Below are positions 32,231 through 41,344 of a stretch of DNA of 64,000 bases, in pieces. Numbering within the stretch: position 1 is the stretch's first letter; each line of letters starts with the position of its first letter. The position numbers were made by a program, and so were the translations under genes. The DNA lies in NCBI GenBank assembly GCA_022834735.1, contig BQKD01000001.1:1031659-1095658 (forward strand), in the 5' to 3' direction. Origin of the DNA: Erysipelotrichaceae bacterium OPF54. Its GTDB lineage: Bacteria; Bacillota_I; Bacilli_A; Erysipelotrichales; Erysipelotrichaceae. Below the pieces are notes generated by a model. That model was not told the origin of the DNA. It did not search any database and saw only the letters and a list, made by a program, of their open reading frames with translations.

Positions 32231-33213
32231 AGATCTTACGGAACATACTTGGTTTTTTTCTTTCGCTCCTGCTGCTTTCCTTTATTACGTTTTCATTGGC
32301 CAGGATGGCGCCCGGCGATCCGCTGGTCTCCTATTACGGGGAGCGCGCCGAGAAGATGAGCGAGCAGGAAAAAGCACGTTCAAGAGAAAGGCTCGGCCTC
32401 AATGACTCGCTTATGGTGCAGTATGGCCGCTGGCTCGAACAGGCGGCAAGAGGAGAGTTCGGGCTTTCCTTTAAATACAAGCGTCCAGCCCGGGATGTCA
32501 TGAGCAGACGGATCATGAATACGTTCCTTTTAGGAGGGCTCGGATTCGTGCTTGTCTTTGCTCTCAGCCTGGGGATCGGAACTTTTTGCGCCCTTCATGA
32601 AGGGTCTCGCTTTGACCGGTTCATGATCAGAGCCGGCACCATATCTGCCTGTATTCCTGAATTCTGGCTTTGTCTGCTCCTTATCCTGGTCTTTTCCGTT
32701 ACGCTTCGCTGGCTGCCTTCCGGAACAGCCTACTCGACCGGGCACGAATACGATGGCATGGACCGTCTCGTTCATCTGATCCTGCCGGTACTTGTCCTTG
32801 TGATCTCGCATGTATGGTATTATGCCGGGATCGTGCGCAATGAGATGATCGCGGAACTGAAAAAGGATTATATCGTGCTTTGCCGGGCCAACGGTTTTTC
32901 GACTGGCCAGATCGTGCGAAAGCATGCTTTGATGAACATCCTGCCGACCTATCTTTCCTTGATGGCGGTGGCGCTGCCGCATATCACGGGAGGGACATAT
33001 GTCGTGGAAATGGTCTTTTCGTATCCGGGACTTGGCATGCTCGCTTATGAGAGCGCACGCTATCATGATTACAATCTTCTGATGCTGACCGTGCTTTTTT
33101 CCGGGGCCCTGATCATGGCGGCCAATCTGGGTGTCAACGCGCTGGCAGGACGATTGGATCCGAAGCTGGATGCGGAAAAGGTGATCCGGCAAAGCGAGGG
33201 GGAATGGTTCTGA
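32227..33213 (+). CDS. Oligopeptide ABC transporter permease (OppB/DppB type)
   Basis: A 328-residue inner-membrane protein with six predicted helices. The first one is at the N-terminus (ILGFFLSLLLLSFITFSLARMAPGDP, with the family motif MAPGDP), and the EAA loop is in YIVLCRANGFSTGQIVRKHALMN. It starts at the ATGA overlap with the ATPase gene. Confidence 0.92.
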   Translation: MKILRNILGFFLSLLLLSFITFSLARMAPGDPLVSYYGERAEKMSEQEKARSRERLGLNDSLMVQYGRWLEQAARGEFGLSFKYKRPARDVMSRRIMNTFLLGGLGFVLVFALSLGIGTFCALHEGSRFDRFMIRAGTISACIPEFWLCLLLILVFSVTLRWLPSGTAYSTGHEYDGMDRLVHLILPVLVLVISHVWYYAGIVRNEMIAELKKDYIVLCRANGFSTGQIVRKHALMNILPTYLSLMAVALPHITGGTYVVEMVFSYPGLGMLAYESARYHDYNLLMLTVLFSGALIMAANLGVNALAGRLDPKLDAEKVIRQSEGEWF

Positions 33214-34037
33214 ACCGGGTAAATAAGAAAAAAAGGACATTGTCTGTCCCTTTCCCGTGGCTGAGCGTAGCTGTGCTCGGGCTTGTGGCGCTAGGCTGTG
33301 TTTTTCATAAGCAGCTCATGCGGTTCGATCCGTCCTATATCGATCTGTATCATGCATACAGCCCGCCGGGGCGCGTGTACTGGTTCGGCACGGATTCCAT
33401 GGGAAGAGATCTGTTTTCCATGATCTGGCAGGGCGGTCTGATCTCGCTTGCGATCGGGGTGTCGAGCGCTCTGGTTTCCGGGGCTGCCGGAATCCTGCTG
33501 GGGGTGCTGGCTGGCCTTGCGCCAAAAAGGCTGGACGGGCTTTTCCTCAAGCTCATGGAAGTGTTTCTGAGCATTCCGACACTGCTGCTTGTCGTGCTCG
33601 TGCAGTCTTTGTTTTCATCGGCTTCTGTCCTGTCGCTTTGTCTTGTGATCGGGCTGACGAGCTGGCCGTCCCTGGCGCTGATGGTGCGCATGCAGGTACG
33701 GCAGCCGCGCCAGGAGTTGTTTTACAAGTCTGCCTGTGCGATGGGAGCGGGCGGCTGGCATCTCTTGCGCTACCATTTGCTTCCGCATCTTGCGCCCTCA
33801 GCGATCTATATGACGATCATGGAAGTGCGCAGCGCCATCATTTATGAGTCGACGCTCAGCTTCATGGGGCTCGGGATCCCGATCGAAGTGCTTTCCTGGG
33901 GAAGCATGCTTTCCATGGCTGATCAGGCTTTTCTGTCGAATGCGTGGTGGATCATGATCGTGCCCGGGTTTTTTCTTGTCGGAATCATGGTGTGTCTGAC
34001 ACAGATCGGCGAATATATCCGCTTTTGCCTGTCCTAG
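33204..34037 (+). CDS. Oligopeptide ABC transporter permease (OppC/DppC type)
   Basis: A 277-residue permease with the OppC N-terminal helix, the motif FGTDSMGRDLFS and the EAA loop FYKSACAMGAGGWHLLRYHLLPH, plus FMGLGIPIEVLSWGSML near the C-terminus. It overlaps the OppB-type gene by 10 bp. A strong terminator ends the operon. Confidence 0.92.
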   Translation: MVLNRVNKKKRTLSVPFPWLSVAVLGLVALGCVFHKQLMRFDPSYIDLYHAYSPPGRVYWFGTDSMGRDLFSMIWQGGLISLAIGVSSALVSGAAGILLGVLAGLAPKRLDGLFLKLMEVFLSIPTLLLVVLVQSLFSSASVLSLCLVIGLTSWPSLALMVRMQVRQPRQELFYKSACAMGAGGWHLLRYHLLPHLAPSAIYMTIMEVRSAIIYESTLSFMGLGIPIEVLSWGSMLSMADQAFLSNAWWIMIVPGFFLVGIMVCLTQIGEYIRFCLS

Positions 34038-34050
34038 GGCTGCTCGGCCT

Positions 34051-34081
34051 GCAGACCGCATTGCTGCGGTCTGTTTTTTTC
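34051..34081 (+). terminator. Terminator of the oligopeptide transporter operon
   Basis: CAGACCGCA (34052-34060) pairs with TGCGGTCTG (34065-34073), then T. Confidence 0.9.
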
Positions 34082-34179
34082 TGGAAAGATAAATCTGATG
34101 AAGAGGTAACGTGTAAGTAGACTTTTCGGTCCTGAAAACATATAATGAGCTATATAAATTGTTTAAGGAGGTTAATGAA

Positions 34180-36768
34180 GTGCTTAAATGTGAACATCTG
34201 GTCAAGGATTATGTGACCGGCGATGGTCTCGTCCATGCGATACGGGATATCACGATCACGTTCCGCGACAATGAGTTCGTTTCCATACTTGGACCGTCCG
34301 GATGCGGAAAAACGACTCTTCTCAACATTATTGGCGGGCTGGACAACTATACGTCCGGTAATCTGATCATCAACGGAAAATCCACAAAAGACTATACAGA
34401 TAAAGACTGGGATACATACAGGAACCACCGGATCGGTTTCGTGTTCCAGTCCTATAATCTCATCATGCATCAAAGTGTTCTGTCCAATGTGGAGCTTGCT
34501 TTGACGCTGACCGGGGTGAGCAAGGAGGAACGGCGCAGAAGGGCGGTCGCGGCGCTCGAGAGGGTCGGTCTGCACGATCAGCTCAACAAAAAGCCGACAC
34601 AGATGTCTGGAGGACAGATGCAGCGGGTGGCGATCGCCAGGGCCCTGGTCAATGATCCGGATATCCTGCTGGCGGACGAGCCGACCGGAGCGCTCGATTC
34701 GAAAACGTCGCTGCAGATCATGGATCTGCTCAAGGAAATTGCGGCTGACCGTCTTGTGATCATGGTCACGCACAATCCCGAGCTTGCCCATGAATACTCG
34801 ACCCGTATCGTGGAGCTCAAGGACGGGGAGATCATGAGCGATTCCGATCCTGTTTCCGAAAAAGAGGAGAAGAACGAGGAAAAGAAGGGAACATTGAAAA
34901 AGCCTTCGATGTCGTTCTGGACGGCACTCTCGCTTTCCCTGAACAATCTCATGACCAAAAAGGGAAGGACCTTTCTGACGGCGTTTGCGGGAAGTATCGG
35001 GATCATCGGGATCGGGCTGATCATGTCGATCTCGAACGGGGTGCAGAACTATATTACTTCGGTCGAGAACGATACGATGACGTCGTATCCGATCACGATC
35101 GAGGACAACACGATGGATATGTCGGTGCTCATGTCGGCCATGGCGGATATGGGCGGGGAAAGCGAGAGCCATGACGACGGAAAGATCCATACGAAAAATT
35201 TTGCCAACAAGATCCTGTCTTCGATTTCCCAGACCGAATCGAACAACCTGACCGATTTCAAGAAATTCCTGGAATCCGATCAGGGCAAAGAATTCCGGGA
35301 TGTGGCCAAAGCGATCGAGTACGGGTACGATCTGACCCTGCATGTGTACAATCCGAATGCCAGGACCGAAAAAGGGCTCGTGCAGGTGGCGCCCAACGGA
35401 CTGCTCGACAAGATCGGCATGAACGATATGATCGCTCTGCGCGATCAGTTCATGTCGAGCTCGATGAATGCGGGCAATGAAGTGTGGAACAAGCTGCCGG
35501 ACAGCGAAAAGCTCAGGGATGACGAATACGAGCTGGTGGACGGCAAATGGCCGGCAGCGTGGAACGAGGTCGTGATCGAAGTGGACCGCAACAATGAGAT
35601 CAGCGATTACACGATGTATTCTCTGGGCCTGATGGATCAGGATGAGCTGGTGGACAATTTCAACGATCTGCAGGCTGGCAAGATCGACGAGATCGAGCCG
35701 GGCGAAAGCGTGACGTATACGAAGGACGAGCTTCTGGATACGACGTTCAAGCTCGTGCTGAATTCTGATTTTTACGAAAAAAGCGGCAGCATGTGGATCG
35801 ATAAAAGCGACGACGAGGAGTTCGTGGATCAGCTGGTCAAGAACGCTCCTGAAGTAAAAATCACCGGTATTGTCCGGCCGGCCGACGCGACGGTCGCCCG
35901 TTCGAGCATGGGCGGCGTATACTATACGCAGGCGATGCAGGATTATGTGGTCGAACAGACAAATAACAGCGAAATCGTCAAGGAGCAGCGCGATCATAAA
36001 GACATCAATGTTTTTACCGGGCGCGGTTTCTCCAACGAGAAATTCGATATGAACGATCTGTCGGACGAGGAGAAAATGCAGCTGGCCATGATGGATCAGA
36101 GCCAGGTCATGGAACTCATGAATACGATGAACGCGAACGCGAACGCGACTTACGCTTCCAATATGATCAAGCTGGGTGCGATCGACAAGGATACACCGAG
36201 TTCGATCTCGATCTATGCGTCCACTTTTGACGACAAGGAAGAGCTTGGCGATCTCATCACGGACTACAACGAAGAGCAGCAGGCGCAGGGCAAAGACGAG
36301 AACGTGATCTCGTACAACGATATGATCGGTGTCATGCTTTCGGGCGTGAGCGATGTGATCAATATGATTTCCTATGTTCTGATCGGATTTGTTTCGGTTT
36401 CTCTGATCGTTTCGAGCATCATGATCGGGATCATCACGTATATTTCGGTGCTCGAGCGGCGCAAGGAGATCGGTATCCTGCGCGCGATGGGTGCTTCAAA
36501 GCGCGATGTGCGCAACGTATTCAATGCGGAGACCTTTATCATCGGTCTGATCGCGGGCGTGCTCGGTGTGCTGATCACGGTGCTTCTCAACATTCCGATC
36601 TCGCTTGTTGTGGAGGATCTTACGGGCGTGGCAGGAATTGCCAGGCTGCCTTGGCAGGCTGGAGCGGTACTGATCGTGATCAATCTGATCCTGACCGTGA
36701 TCGCCGGACTGATCCCGGCAAGCATGGCTTCCAAAAAGGATCCGGTCGAAGCGCTGCGCAGCGAATAA
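34180..36768 (+). CDS. ABC transporter, ATPase fused to FtsX-like permease
   Basis: An 862-residue MacB-like exporter or signalling transporter. The N-terminal ATPase (1-225) has Walker A GPSGCGKTT, signature MSGGQMQRVAIARAL and Walker B ILLADEPTGALDS. After a basic linker, helix 1 is in FAGSIGIIGIGLIMSISNGV. A large extracytoplasmic domain of about 450 residues follows, and then three C-terminal helices of the FtsX domain (SYVLIGFVSVSLIVSSIMIGI … ERRKEIGILRAMGASKRDV). I start at GTG 34180 because AAGGAGG lies 9 nt upstream; the longer TTG start at 34159 would cover that site. Substrate unknown. The codons for a short Asn-Ala repeat lie near 36130. Confidence 0.9.
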   Translation: MLKCEHLVKDYVTGDGLVHAIRDITITFRDNEFVSILGPSGCGKTTLLNIIGGLDNYTSGNLIINGKSTKDYTDKDWDTYRNHRIGFVFQSYNLIMHQSVLSNVELALTLTGVSKEERRRRAVAALERVGLHDQLNKKPTQMSGGQMQRVAIARALVNDPDILLADEPTGALDSKTSLQIMDLLKEIAADRLVIMVTHNPELAHEYSTRIVELKDGEIMSDSDPVSEKEEKNEEKKGTLKKPSMSFWTALSLSLNNLMTKKGRTFLTAFAGSIGIIGIGLIMSISNGVQNYITSVENDTMTSYPITIEDNTMDMSVLMSAMADMGGESESHDDGKIHTKNFANKILSSISQTESNNLTDFKKFLESDQGKEFRDVAKAIEYGYDLTLHVYNPNARTEKGLVQVAPNGLLDKIGMNDMIALRDQFMSSSMNAGNEVWNKLPDSEKLRDDEYELVDGKWPAAWNEVVIEVDRNNEISDYTMYSLGLMDQDELVDNFNDLQAGKIDEIEPGESVTYTKDELLDTTFKLVLNSDFYEKSGSMWIDKSDDEEFVDQLVKNAPEVKITGIVRPADATVARSSMGGVYYTQAMQDYVVEQTNNSEIVKEQRDHKDINVFTGRGFSNEKFDMNDLSDEEKMQLAMMDQSQVMELMNTMNANANATYASNMIKLGAIDKDTPSSISIYASTFDDKEELGDLITDYNEEQQAQGKDENVISYNDMIGVMLSGVSDVINMISYVLIGFVSVSLIVSSIMIGIITYISVLERRKEIGILRAMGASKRDVRNVFNAETFIIGLIAGVLGVLITVLLNIPISLVVEDLTGVAGIARLPWQAGAVLIVINLILTVIAGLIPASMASKKDPVEALRSE

Positions 36769-36770
36769 CG

Positions 36771-36798
36771 AGGAAGGCTTGTATGCCTTCTTTTTTTT
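36771..36798 (+). terminator. Terminator after the fused ABC transporter
   Basis: GAAGGC (36773-36778) pairs with GCCTTC (36785-36790), then eight T. Confidence 0.8.
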
Positions 36799-36828
36799 GC
36801 TTTTGTTCGTGATAAAATTCACTAGATT

Positions 36829-36842
36829 TGTAATCGCTTACA
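36829..36842. promoter_or_regulatory. cre-like operator 1 upstream of glgC
   Basis: TGTAATCGCTTACA fits the CcpA cre consensus WTGNNANCGNWWNCAW and is a near-perfect palindrome. It lies 13 bp before a possible -35 (TTGCAT 36855-36860, with TACATT 18 bp later). Confidence 0.65.
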
Positions 36843-36931
36843 TCTGAAATAGTGCTTGCATTTGTATGTCTAAATTTGGTACATTTGAGCTGTTCGAAAT
36901 TTTTTGCCGGAAAAACGGGGTTTATTGTAAA

Positions 36932-36960
36932 TTGAATGTAATACATCTTGTATGTATAGT
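36932..36960 (+). promoter_or_regulatory. Promoter P2 of the glycogen operon
   Basis: TTGAAT (36932-36937), 17-bp spacer, TATAGT (36955-36960). The cre at 36973-36986 lies just after the predicted start point, a repressing position. Confidence 0.6.
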
Positions 36961-36972
36961 AAAATTTTGTTA

Positions 36973-36986
36973 TGTAAACGATTACA
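36973..36986. promoter_or_regulatory. cre-like operator 2 upstream of glgC
   Basis: TGTAAACGATTACA matches the cre consensus and is identical to the site before pgm (43405-43418). It sits downstream of promoter P2 and about 59 bp upstream of the P3 start point. Confidence 0.75.
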
Positions 36987-37005
36987 AATCGAACTAAAAA
37001 GCATT

Positions 37006-37032
37006 TTGAATTCACACGAAAAGTGCTATAAT
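37006..37032 (+). promoter_or_regulatory. Promoter P3 of the glycogen operon
   Basis: Extended -10 TGCTATAAT (TATAAT 37027-37032) with TTGAAT 15 bp, or TTTTGA 17 bp, upstream. It is the promoter closest to glgC. Confidence 0.6.
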
Positions 37033-37065
37033 TTTTTTAAGCTAGAAGTATATAGGAGGATACAT

Positions 37066-38205
37066 ATGGAACAAAATAATATGCTCGCAATGATTCTTGC
37101 GGGCGGGCGCGGAACACGTCTTTATGATCTGACAAAAAAGACGGCGAAACCGGCCGTTTACTTTGGTGGGAAGTATCGTATTATTGATTTTCCGATTAGT
37201 AACTGTGCAAACTCGAACATCAATGTTGTTGGTGTCCTGACACAATACGAACCGGTGGAATTGAATGCGTATGCTGGCGCCGGACAGAGATGGGGACTGG
37301 ATACCCGCGGCAGCGGCGTATATGTTCTGCCGCCAAGCGAAAAAGACGGAACGAAATTTGATGTATATCAGGGTACGGCGGATGCGATCACGCAGAACAT
37401 CGAGTTTATCGATACGTTCAATCCGGAATATGTGCTGGTTCTTTCCGGGGATCACATCTATAAGATGGACTATGACAAGATGCTTTCCTATCATAAAGCA
37501 AACAGTGCGGATGCGACAATTGCGGTGCTCCCGGTTTCGTGGAAGGAAGCAAGCCGATTCGGTATCATGAATGTCGATGAGGAAAGCCGCATCGTGGAAT
37601 TTGAGGAAAAACCTGCCGAGCCGAAGAGCAATCTGGCCAGCATGGGTATTTATATTTTCAACTGGAAACTGCTGCGCCGCGAGCTGCTGGATGACGCAAA
37701 ACGCGAAGGAAGCGGCCATGACTTCGGTCATGACATCATTCCTAGCATGCTGAATCAGGATAAACGTCTGTACGCTTACCGGTTCGAAGGCTACTGGAAA
37801 GACGTAGGAACGATCGATTCGCTCTGGGAGGCAAACATGGACCTTCTCAACAAGAACAGCGAGCTCGATCTCGATGATCCGAACTGGAAGATCTATACAG
37901 CGGATATCCCGACATTGCCTCATTATGTAGGACCGAACGGAAAAGTGGAGCACTGCTATATCAACCAGGGCGCTGTGATCCGCGGTCATGCGCAGGATTC
38001 CGTATTGTTCAATAACGTTACGATCGAAGAAGGCGCGGAAGTTCATGAATCCGTATTGATGCCTGGTGTCAGTGTCGGCGCGGGCGCCAAAATCTATCGT
38101 GCGATCGTTGCCGGCGGCGTGAAAGTCGACCCTGAAGCTGTTGTCGGTTCGCCGAACAGCAAAGAAATCGCTCTGGTCGCAAAGCGTGTGCGTAAAGGTG
38201 AGTAG
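37066..38205 (+). CDS. glgC: Glucose-1-phosphate adenylyltransferase, catalytic subunit
   Basis: A 379-residue enzyme making ADP-glucose from ATP and glucose-1-phosphate, the committed step of glycogen synthesis. The nucleotide loop [24 protein letters not shown] is at the N-terminus, followed by the catalytic region [15 protein letters not shown] and the FEEKP and [10 protein letters not shown] motifs. A left-handed beta-helix ends the protein. I start at ATG 37066 with AGGAGG upstream; the longer frame from 36952 is untranslated leader. First gene of glgC-glgD-glgA. Confidence 0.96.
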   Translation: MEQNNMLAMILAGGRGTRLYDLTKKTAKPAVYFGGKYRIIDFPISNCANSNINVVGVLTQYEPVELNAYAGAGQRWGLDTRGSGVYVLPPSEKDGTKFDVYQGTADAITQNIEFIDTFNPEYVLVLSGDHIYKMDYDKMLSYHKANSADATIAVLPVSWKEASRFGIMNVDEESRIVEFEEKPAEPKSNLASMGIYIFNWKLLRRELLDDAKREGSGHDFGHDIIPSMLNQDKRLYAYRFEGYWKDVGTIDSLWEANMDLLNKNSELDLDDPNWKIYTADIPTLPHYVGPNGKVEHCYINQGAVIRGHAQDSVLFNNVTIEEGAEVHESVLMPGVSVGAGAKIYRAIVAGGVKVDPEAVVGSPNSKEIALVAKRVRKGE

Positions 38206-38216
38206 GGGGATCAGTT

Positions 38217-39332
38217 ATGTTTAATGCCTTAGGAATTATTGCTTACAACAACACGAATATTTATATCGAAGGTCTTGAGAAATACAGACCGATCGCTGCG
38301 TTCAACTTTATCGGACGCTACCGTCTTGTCGATTTCCCGATTTCCAATATGACGAACTCGGGCATGACGGATATTGATGTATATGTGAACGGGAATCCGA
38401 AAGTTATGTTCGAGCATATCGGTTCGGGACGCCATTACAACATCAATTCGAAGCACGGACATCTTGGTCTCGTCCCGGTATTCCCGGACGGATCGAGAGC
38501 CAATGTGATCCCGGATGTGGAAATGTATTATGAAAATATGGCGGAGATCGAAGCGGATCCGAACGACTATGTGATCATTGCGCCGGTCAACTTTATTTAT
38601 AAAGCCAATTATGCCGATCTTCTCGATCAGCATGCGGCCAGCGGCGCGGATGTTTCGATCCTGTATCAGCGTATCGACAATGCGAAGGATTCTTTCCTGA
38701 AATGCGATGTGCTTACCCTTAATAAACAGAAGGGCGTTCTCTCGATCGATGAGAACCTTGGCGCGACAAAGGTCCGCTATCTTTCGCTGGGAACATATAT
38801 CATGTCCAAACAGGTGTTCATCGATCTTGTTAAAAAAGCCCGTGCGACGAGCTCGATGTACTGGCTGAAGGATATCATCAACGAGTGCTGCCGCGAAATG
38901 GATATCCGCGCGATCAATTACCGCGGACACGTATATCCGATCTATGATTTCGCGTCGTACTATGCAAGCAATATGAAGATGCTCAATGATGAGAACATGA
39001 AGGATTTCAACGATCCGGACTGGCCGATCTATACACGCACCTATGATTCGGCACCAACGATCTATCTCAAGAACGGCACGACCCGCAGCTCGTTTATTTC
39101 CAACGGCTGCCAGATCAGCGGCAACGTGCAGAATTCGATCATCGGACGCTCTGTCATCATCGGCAAGAACGCGCAGATCGAAGGCTGCATTATCCTGCCG
39201 GAAGCTGTGATCGGGGACAATGCGGTGCTCAAGAACGTGATCGTGGATAAAGGCGCCCGCGTCATTCACAAGAAAGATCTCGAAGGTACAGAGACAGATC
39301 CTCTGTACATCGGAAGAAGGGAGACTGTTTAA
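38217..39332 (+). CDS. glgD: Glucose-1-phosphate adenylyltransferase subunit GlgD
   Basis: A 371-residue GlgC paralogue that in Bacillota forms the regulatory partner of GlgC. The N-terminal loop is degenerate (ALGIIAYNNTNIYIEGLEKYRPIAAF instead of GGRGTRL), so catalysis is unlikely. The sugar-binding fold and C-terminal beta-helix remain. It starts 11 bp after glgC, with GGGGGAT upstream, and its stop overlaps the glgA ATG. Confidence 0.93.
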   Translation: MFNALGIIAYNNTNIYIEGLEKYRPIAAFNFIGRYRLVDFPISNMTNSGMTDIDVYVNGNPKVMFEHIGSGRHYNINSKHGHLGLVPVFPDGSRANVIPDVEMYYENMAEIEADPNDYVIIAPVNFIYKANYADLLDQHAASGADVSILYQRIDNAKDSFLKCDVLTLNKQKGVLSIDENLGATKVRYLSLGTYIMSKQVFIDLVKKARATSSMYWLKDIINECCREMDIRAINYRGHVYPIYDFASYYASNMKMLNDENMKDFNDPDWPIYTRTYDSAPTIYLKNGTTRSSFISNGCQISGNVQNSIIGRSVIIGKNAQIEGCIILPEAVIGDNAVLKNVIVDKGARVIHKKDLEGTETDPLYIGRRETV

Positions 39333-40774
39333 TGGCATCGATCTTAATGGCTGCTTCCGAGGGGCTTCCTTTTATCAAAACAGGCGGACTGGCTGATGTC
39401 ATCGGCTCTCTTCCGGCTGCTTTGACAGACCTCGGACATGAAGTAAAAGTTGTCATGCCGCTATATAAGAAGATCGCTGAAAAATATATGAACGATCTGT
39501 TCTTTACAGCGGAATATACGGTATCGATCAACTATCAGGAAGTGCCGGTACGGATCTATACGAAGATGGTAGACAAAGTATGCTTCTTCTTCGTGCAGCA
39601 TCAGGGCTATTTCGAAAGAGATACTTTGTACGGCTACCAGGATGACGGCGAGCGTTTCGCCTACTTCCAGAAGGCTGTGATCGAAATGCTCAATCAGCTC
39701 AATTACTGGCCGAACATCATTCACTGCCATGACTGGCATACAGGAATGATCCCTTGCATGGTAAAGGAAACGCATGATTTCGATGCGCGCTACCGTTCGA
39801 TCCGGTTTGTTTATACGATCCACAATCTGGCGTTCCAGGGCAATTTCGGTCCGGAAATGCTTGATTCATGCCTTGGGCTGCCATACTACCTGCTCGACAA
39901 CGGAAATGTCCGTTTCGATGGCGGCATTTCATTCATGAAGTCGGGTATCCTGTATTCGGACAAGATCACGACCGTATCTCCTACCTATTCGCAGGAGATC
40001 CTTACTCCTCAGTACGGGGAGCACCTTGAAGCGGTGCTGAACATGCGCAAATACGATCTGTGGGGTATCGTGAACGGTATCGATATCAAATCGTGGAATC
40101 CTGCGACCGACCCGGATATTCCTTATCATTTCGACAAGGTCAATCTGAAGGCCGGAAAGGCGCTCGACAAGAAAAGCCTGCAGGCCGAGCTCGGTCTTGA
40201 ACAGAATCCGGATGTCATGCTCGTGGGCTGCGTATCGCGTCTGACATGGCAGAAAGGGTTCTATCTCATGATGGAGCAGCTGGCCGCCATTTCCAACGCG
40301 CCGATCCAGCTGGCGATCCTTGGTTCCGGAGAATCAAAGATCGAAGACGCGTTCCGCGAACTGGAAAACAACAACAAAGGCAAGATCGCCTTCTACAAAG
40401 GATACAACGAAGCACTGGCGCATCGTATTTATGCAGGTTCCGACCTGTTCCTGATGCCTAGCCTGTTCGAGCCATGCGGTCTGTCGCAGCTGTGCTCGCT
40501 TCGCTACGCGACACTGCCTCTCGTGCGCGAGACAGGCGGTCTCAAGGATACCGTGGCGCCGTATAATGAATACGACAAGAGCGGTACCGGATTCTCTTTT
40601 GCGGCTTACAACGCGAATGATCTTGTACATACTCTGTACTACGCGACGGATGTGTACTACAACCGGAAGAGCGACTGGGAAACGTTGATGAACAACGCGT
40701 TGAATACGGATGTTTCCTGGGAAAAGAGTGCCCGTACATATTCGCTGCTGTACAACGAATTGATGGGACAGTAA
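39332..40774 (+). CDS. glgA: Glycogen synthase (ADP-glucose type, GT5)
   Basis: A 480-residue glucosyltransferase elongating alpha-1,4-glucan from ADP-glucose. The N-terminal KTGGLADVIGSLPAAL motif, the HCHDWHTG region, and the C-terminal GSGESKIEDAF and MPSLFEPCGLSQLCSLRYATLPLVRETGGL are hallmarks. No branching enzyme, phosphorylase or debranching enzyme is in the window. It shares one base with the glgD stop. Confidence 0.96.
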   Translation: MASILMAASEGLPFIKTGGLADVIGSLPAALTDLGHEVKVVMPLYKKIAEKYMNDLFFTAEYTVSINYQEVPVRIYTKMVDKVCFFFVQHQGYFERDTLYGYQDDGERFAYFQKAVIEMLNQLNYWPNIIHCHDWHTGMIPCMVKETHDFDARYRSIRFVYTIHNLAFQGNFGPEMLDSCLGLPYYLLDNGNVRFDGGISFMKSGILYSDKITTVSPTYSQEILTPQYGEHLEAVLNMRKYDLWGIVNGIDIKSWNPATDPDIPYHFDKVNLKAGKALDKKSLQAELGLEQNPDVMLVGCVSRLTWQKGFYLMMEQLAAISNAPIQLAILGSGESKIEDAFRELENNNKGKIAFYKGYNEALAHRIYAGSDLFLMPSLFEPCGLSQLCSLRYATLPLVRETGGLKDTVAPYNEYDKSGTGFSFAAYNANDLVHTLYYATDVYYNRKSDWETLMNNALNTDVSWEKSARTYSLLYNELMGQ

Positions 40775-40779
40775 AGAAA

Positions 40780-41193
40780 ATGAAAATTGGTATGAGTGCG
40801 TGTCTTGCAGGCCGAAACTGTAAGTACAACGGAAAAAACAACCTGAATGAAAAGGTGATGAAGCAGTTCGAAAACGACAAGATCATCCTTGTCTGTCCCG
40901 AGCAGCTTGGCGGTCTGGACACGCCGCGCATACCGTGCGAGATTCGTTCCGGTCGTGCAGTGAACCGGGAAGGAACGGATGTGACAGAACAGTTTGAGCA
41001 GGGAGCCGACGCGGCTTTCGAGCTTGTCAAAGACTGTGATCTTGTCGTTTTGCAGCCCCGTTCGCCAAGCTGCGGAGCCAGTCATGTATACGACGGCACG
41101 TTCAGCGGAAAACTGGTCGAAGGGTGCGGCATCTTTGCGAAAAAATGCAAAATGTCGAATATTCCGATAATGGAAGCGGAATCAGAAAAATAG
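40780..41193 (+). CDS. DUF523 family protein
   Basis: A 137-residue protein of unknown function with conserved cysteines: MSACLAGRNCKYNG at the N-terminus, VCPEQLGGL and PRSPSCGASHVYDGTFSGKLVEGCGIFA. The pattern suggests metal or Fe-S binding. It follows glgA by 5 bp, so it is probably co-transcribed. The IS1182 element is inserted right after its stop codon, with TAG touching the target duplication. Confidence 0.85.
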   Translation: MKIGMSACLAGRNCKYNGKNNLNEKVMKQFENDKIILVCPEQLGGLDTPRIPCEIRSGRAVNREGTDVTEQFEQGADAAFELVKDCDLVVLQPRSPSCGASHVYDGTFSGKLVEGCGIFAKKCKMSNIPIMEAESEK

Positions 41194-41221
41194 GAATAGG
41201 TAGAGACTGCTGAAAAAACTA

Positions 41222-41258
41222 GAGTAATTTAGCACATAAGTTGAATTACTCTTTTTGT
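41222..41258 (+). terminator. Inward terminator at the left end of the IS1182 element
   Basis: AGAGTAATT and AATTACTCT form a perfect 9-bp stem followed by TTTTT. It is the first terminator met by transcripts of the glg operon. Confidence 0.65.
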
Positions 41259-41344
41259 TTTGCGTAAATACAATATAAATATGTTTATATATTATTGTAT
41301 TGTTTTATGGTATAATATCTTTAACAAGGATGGTGACTTTGACT

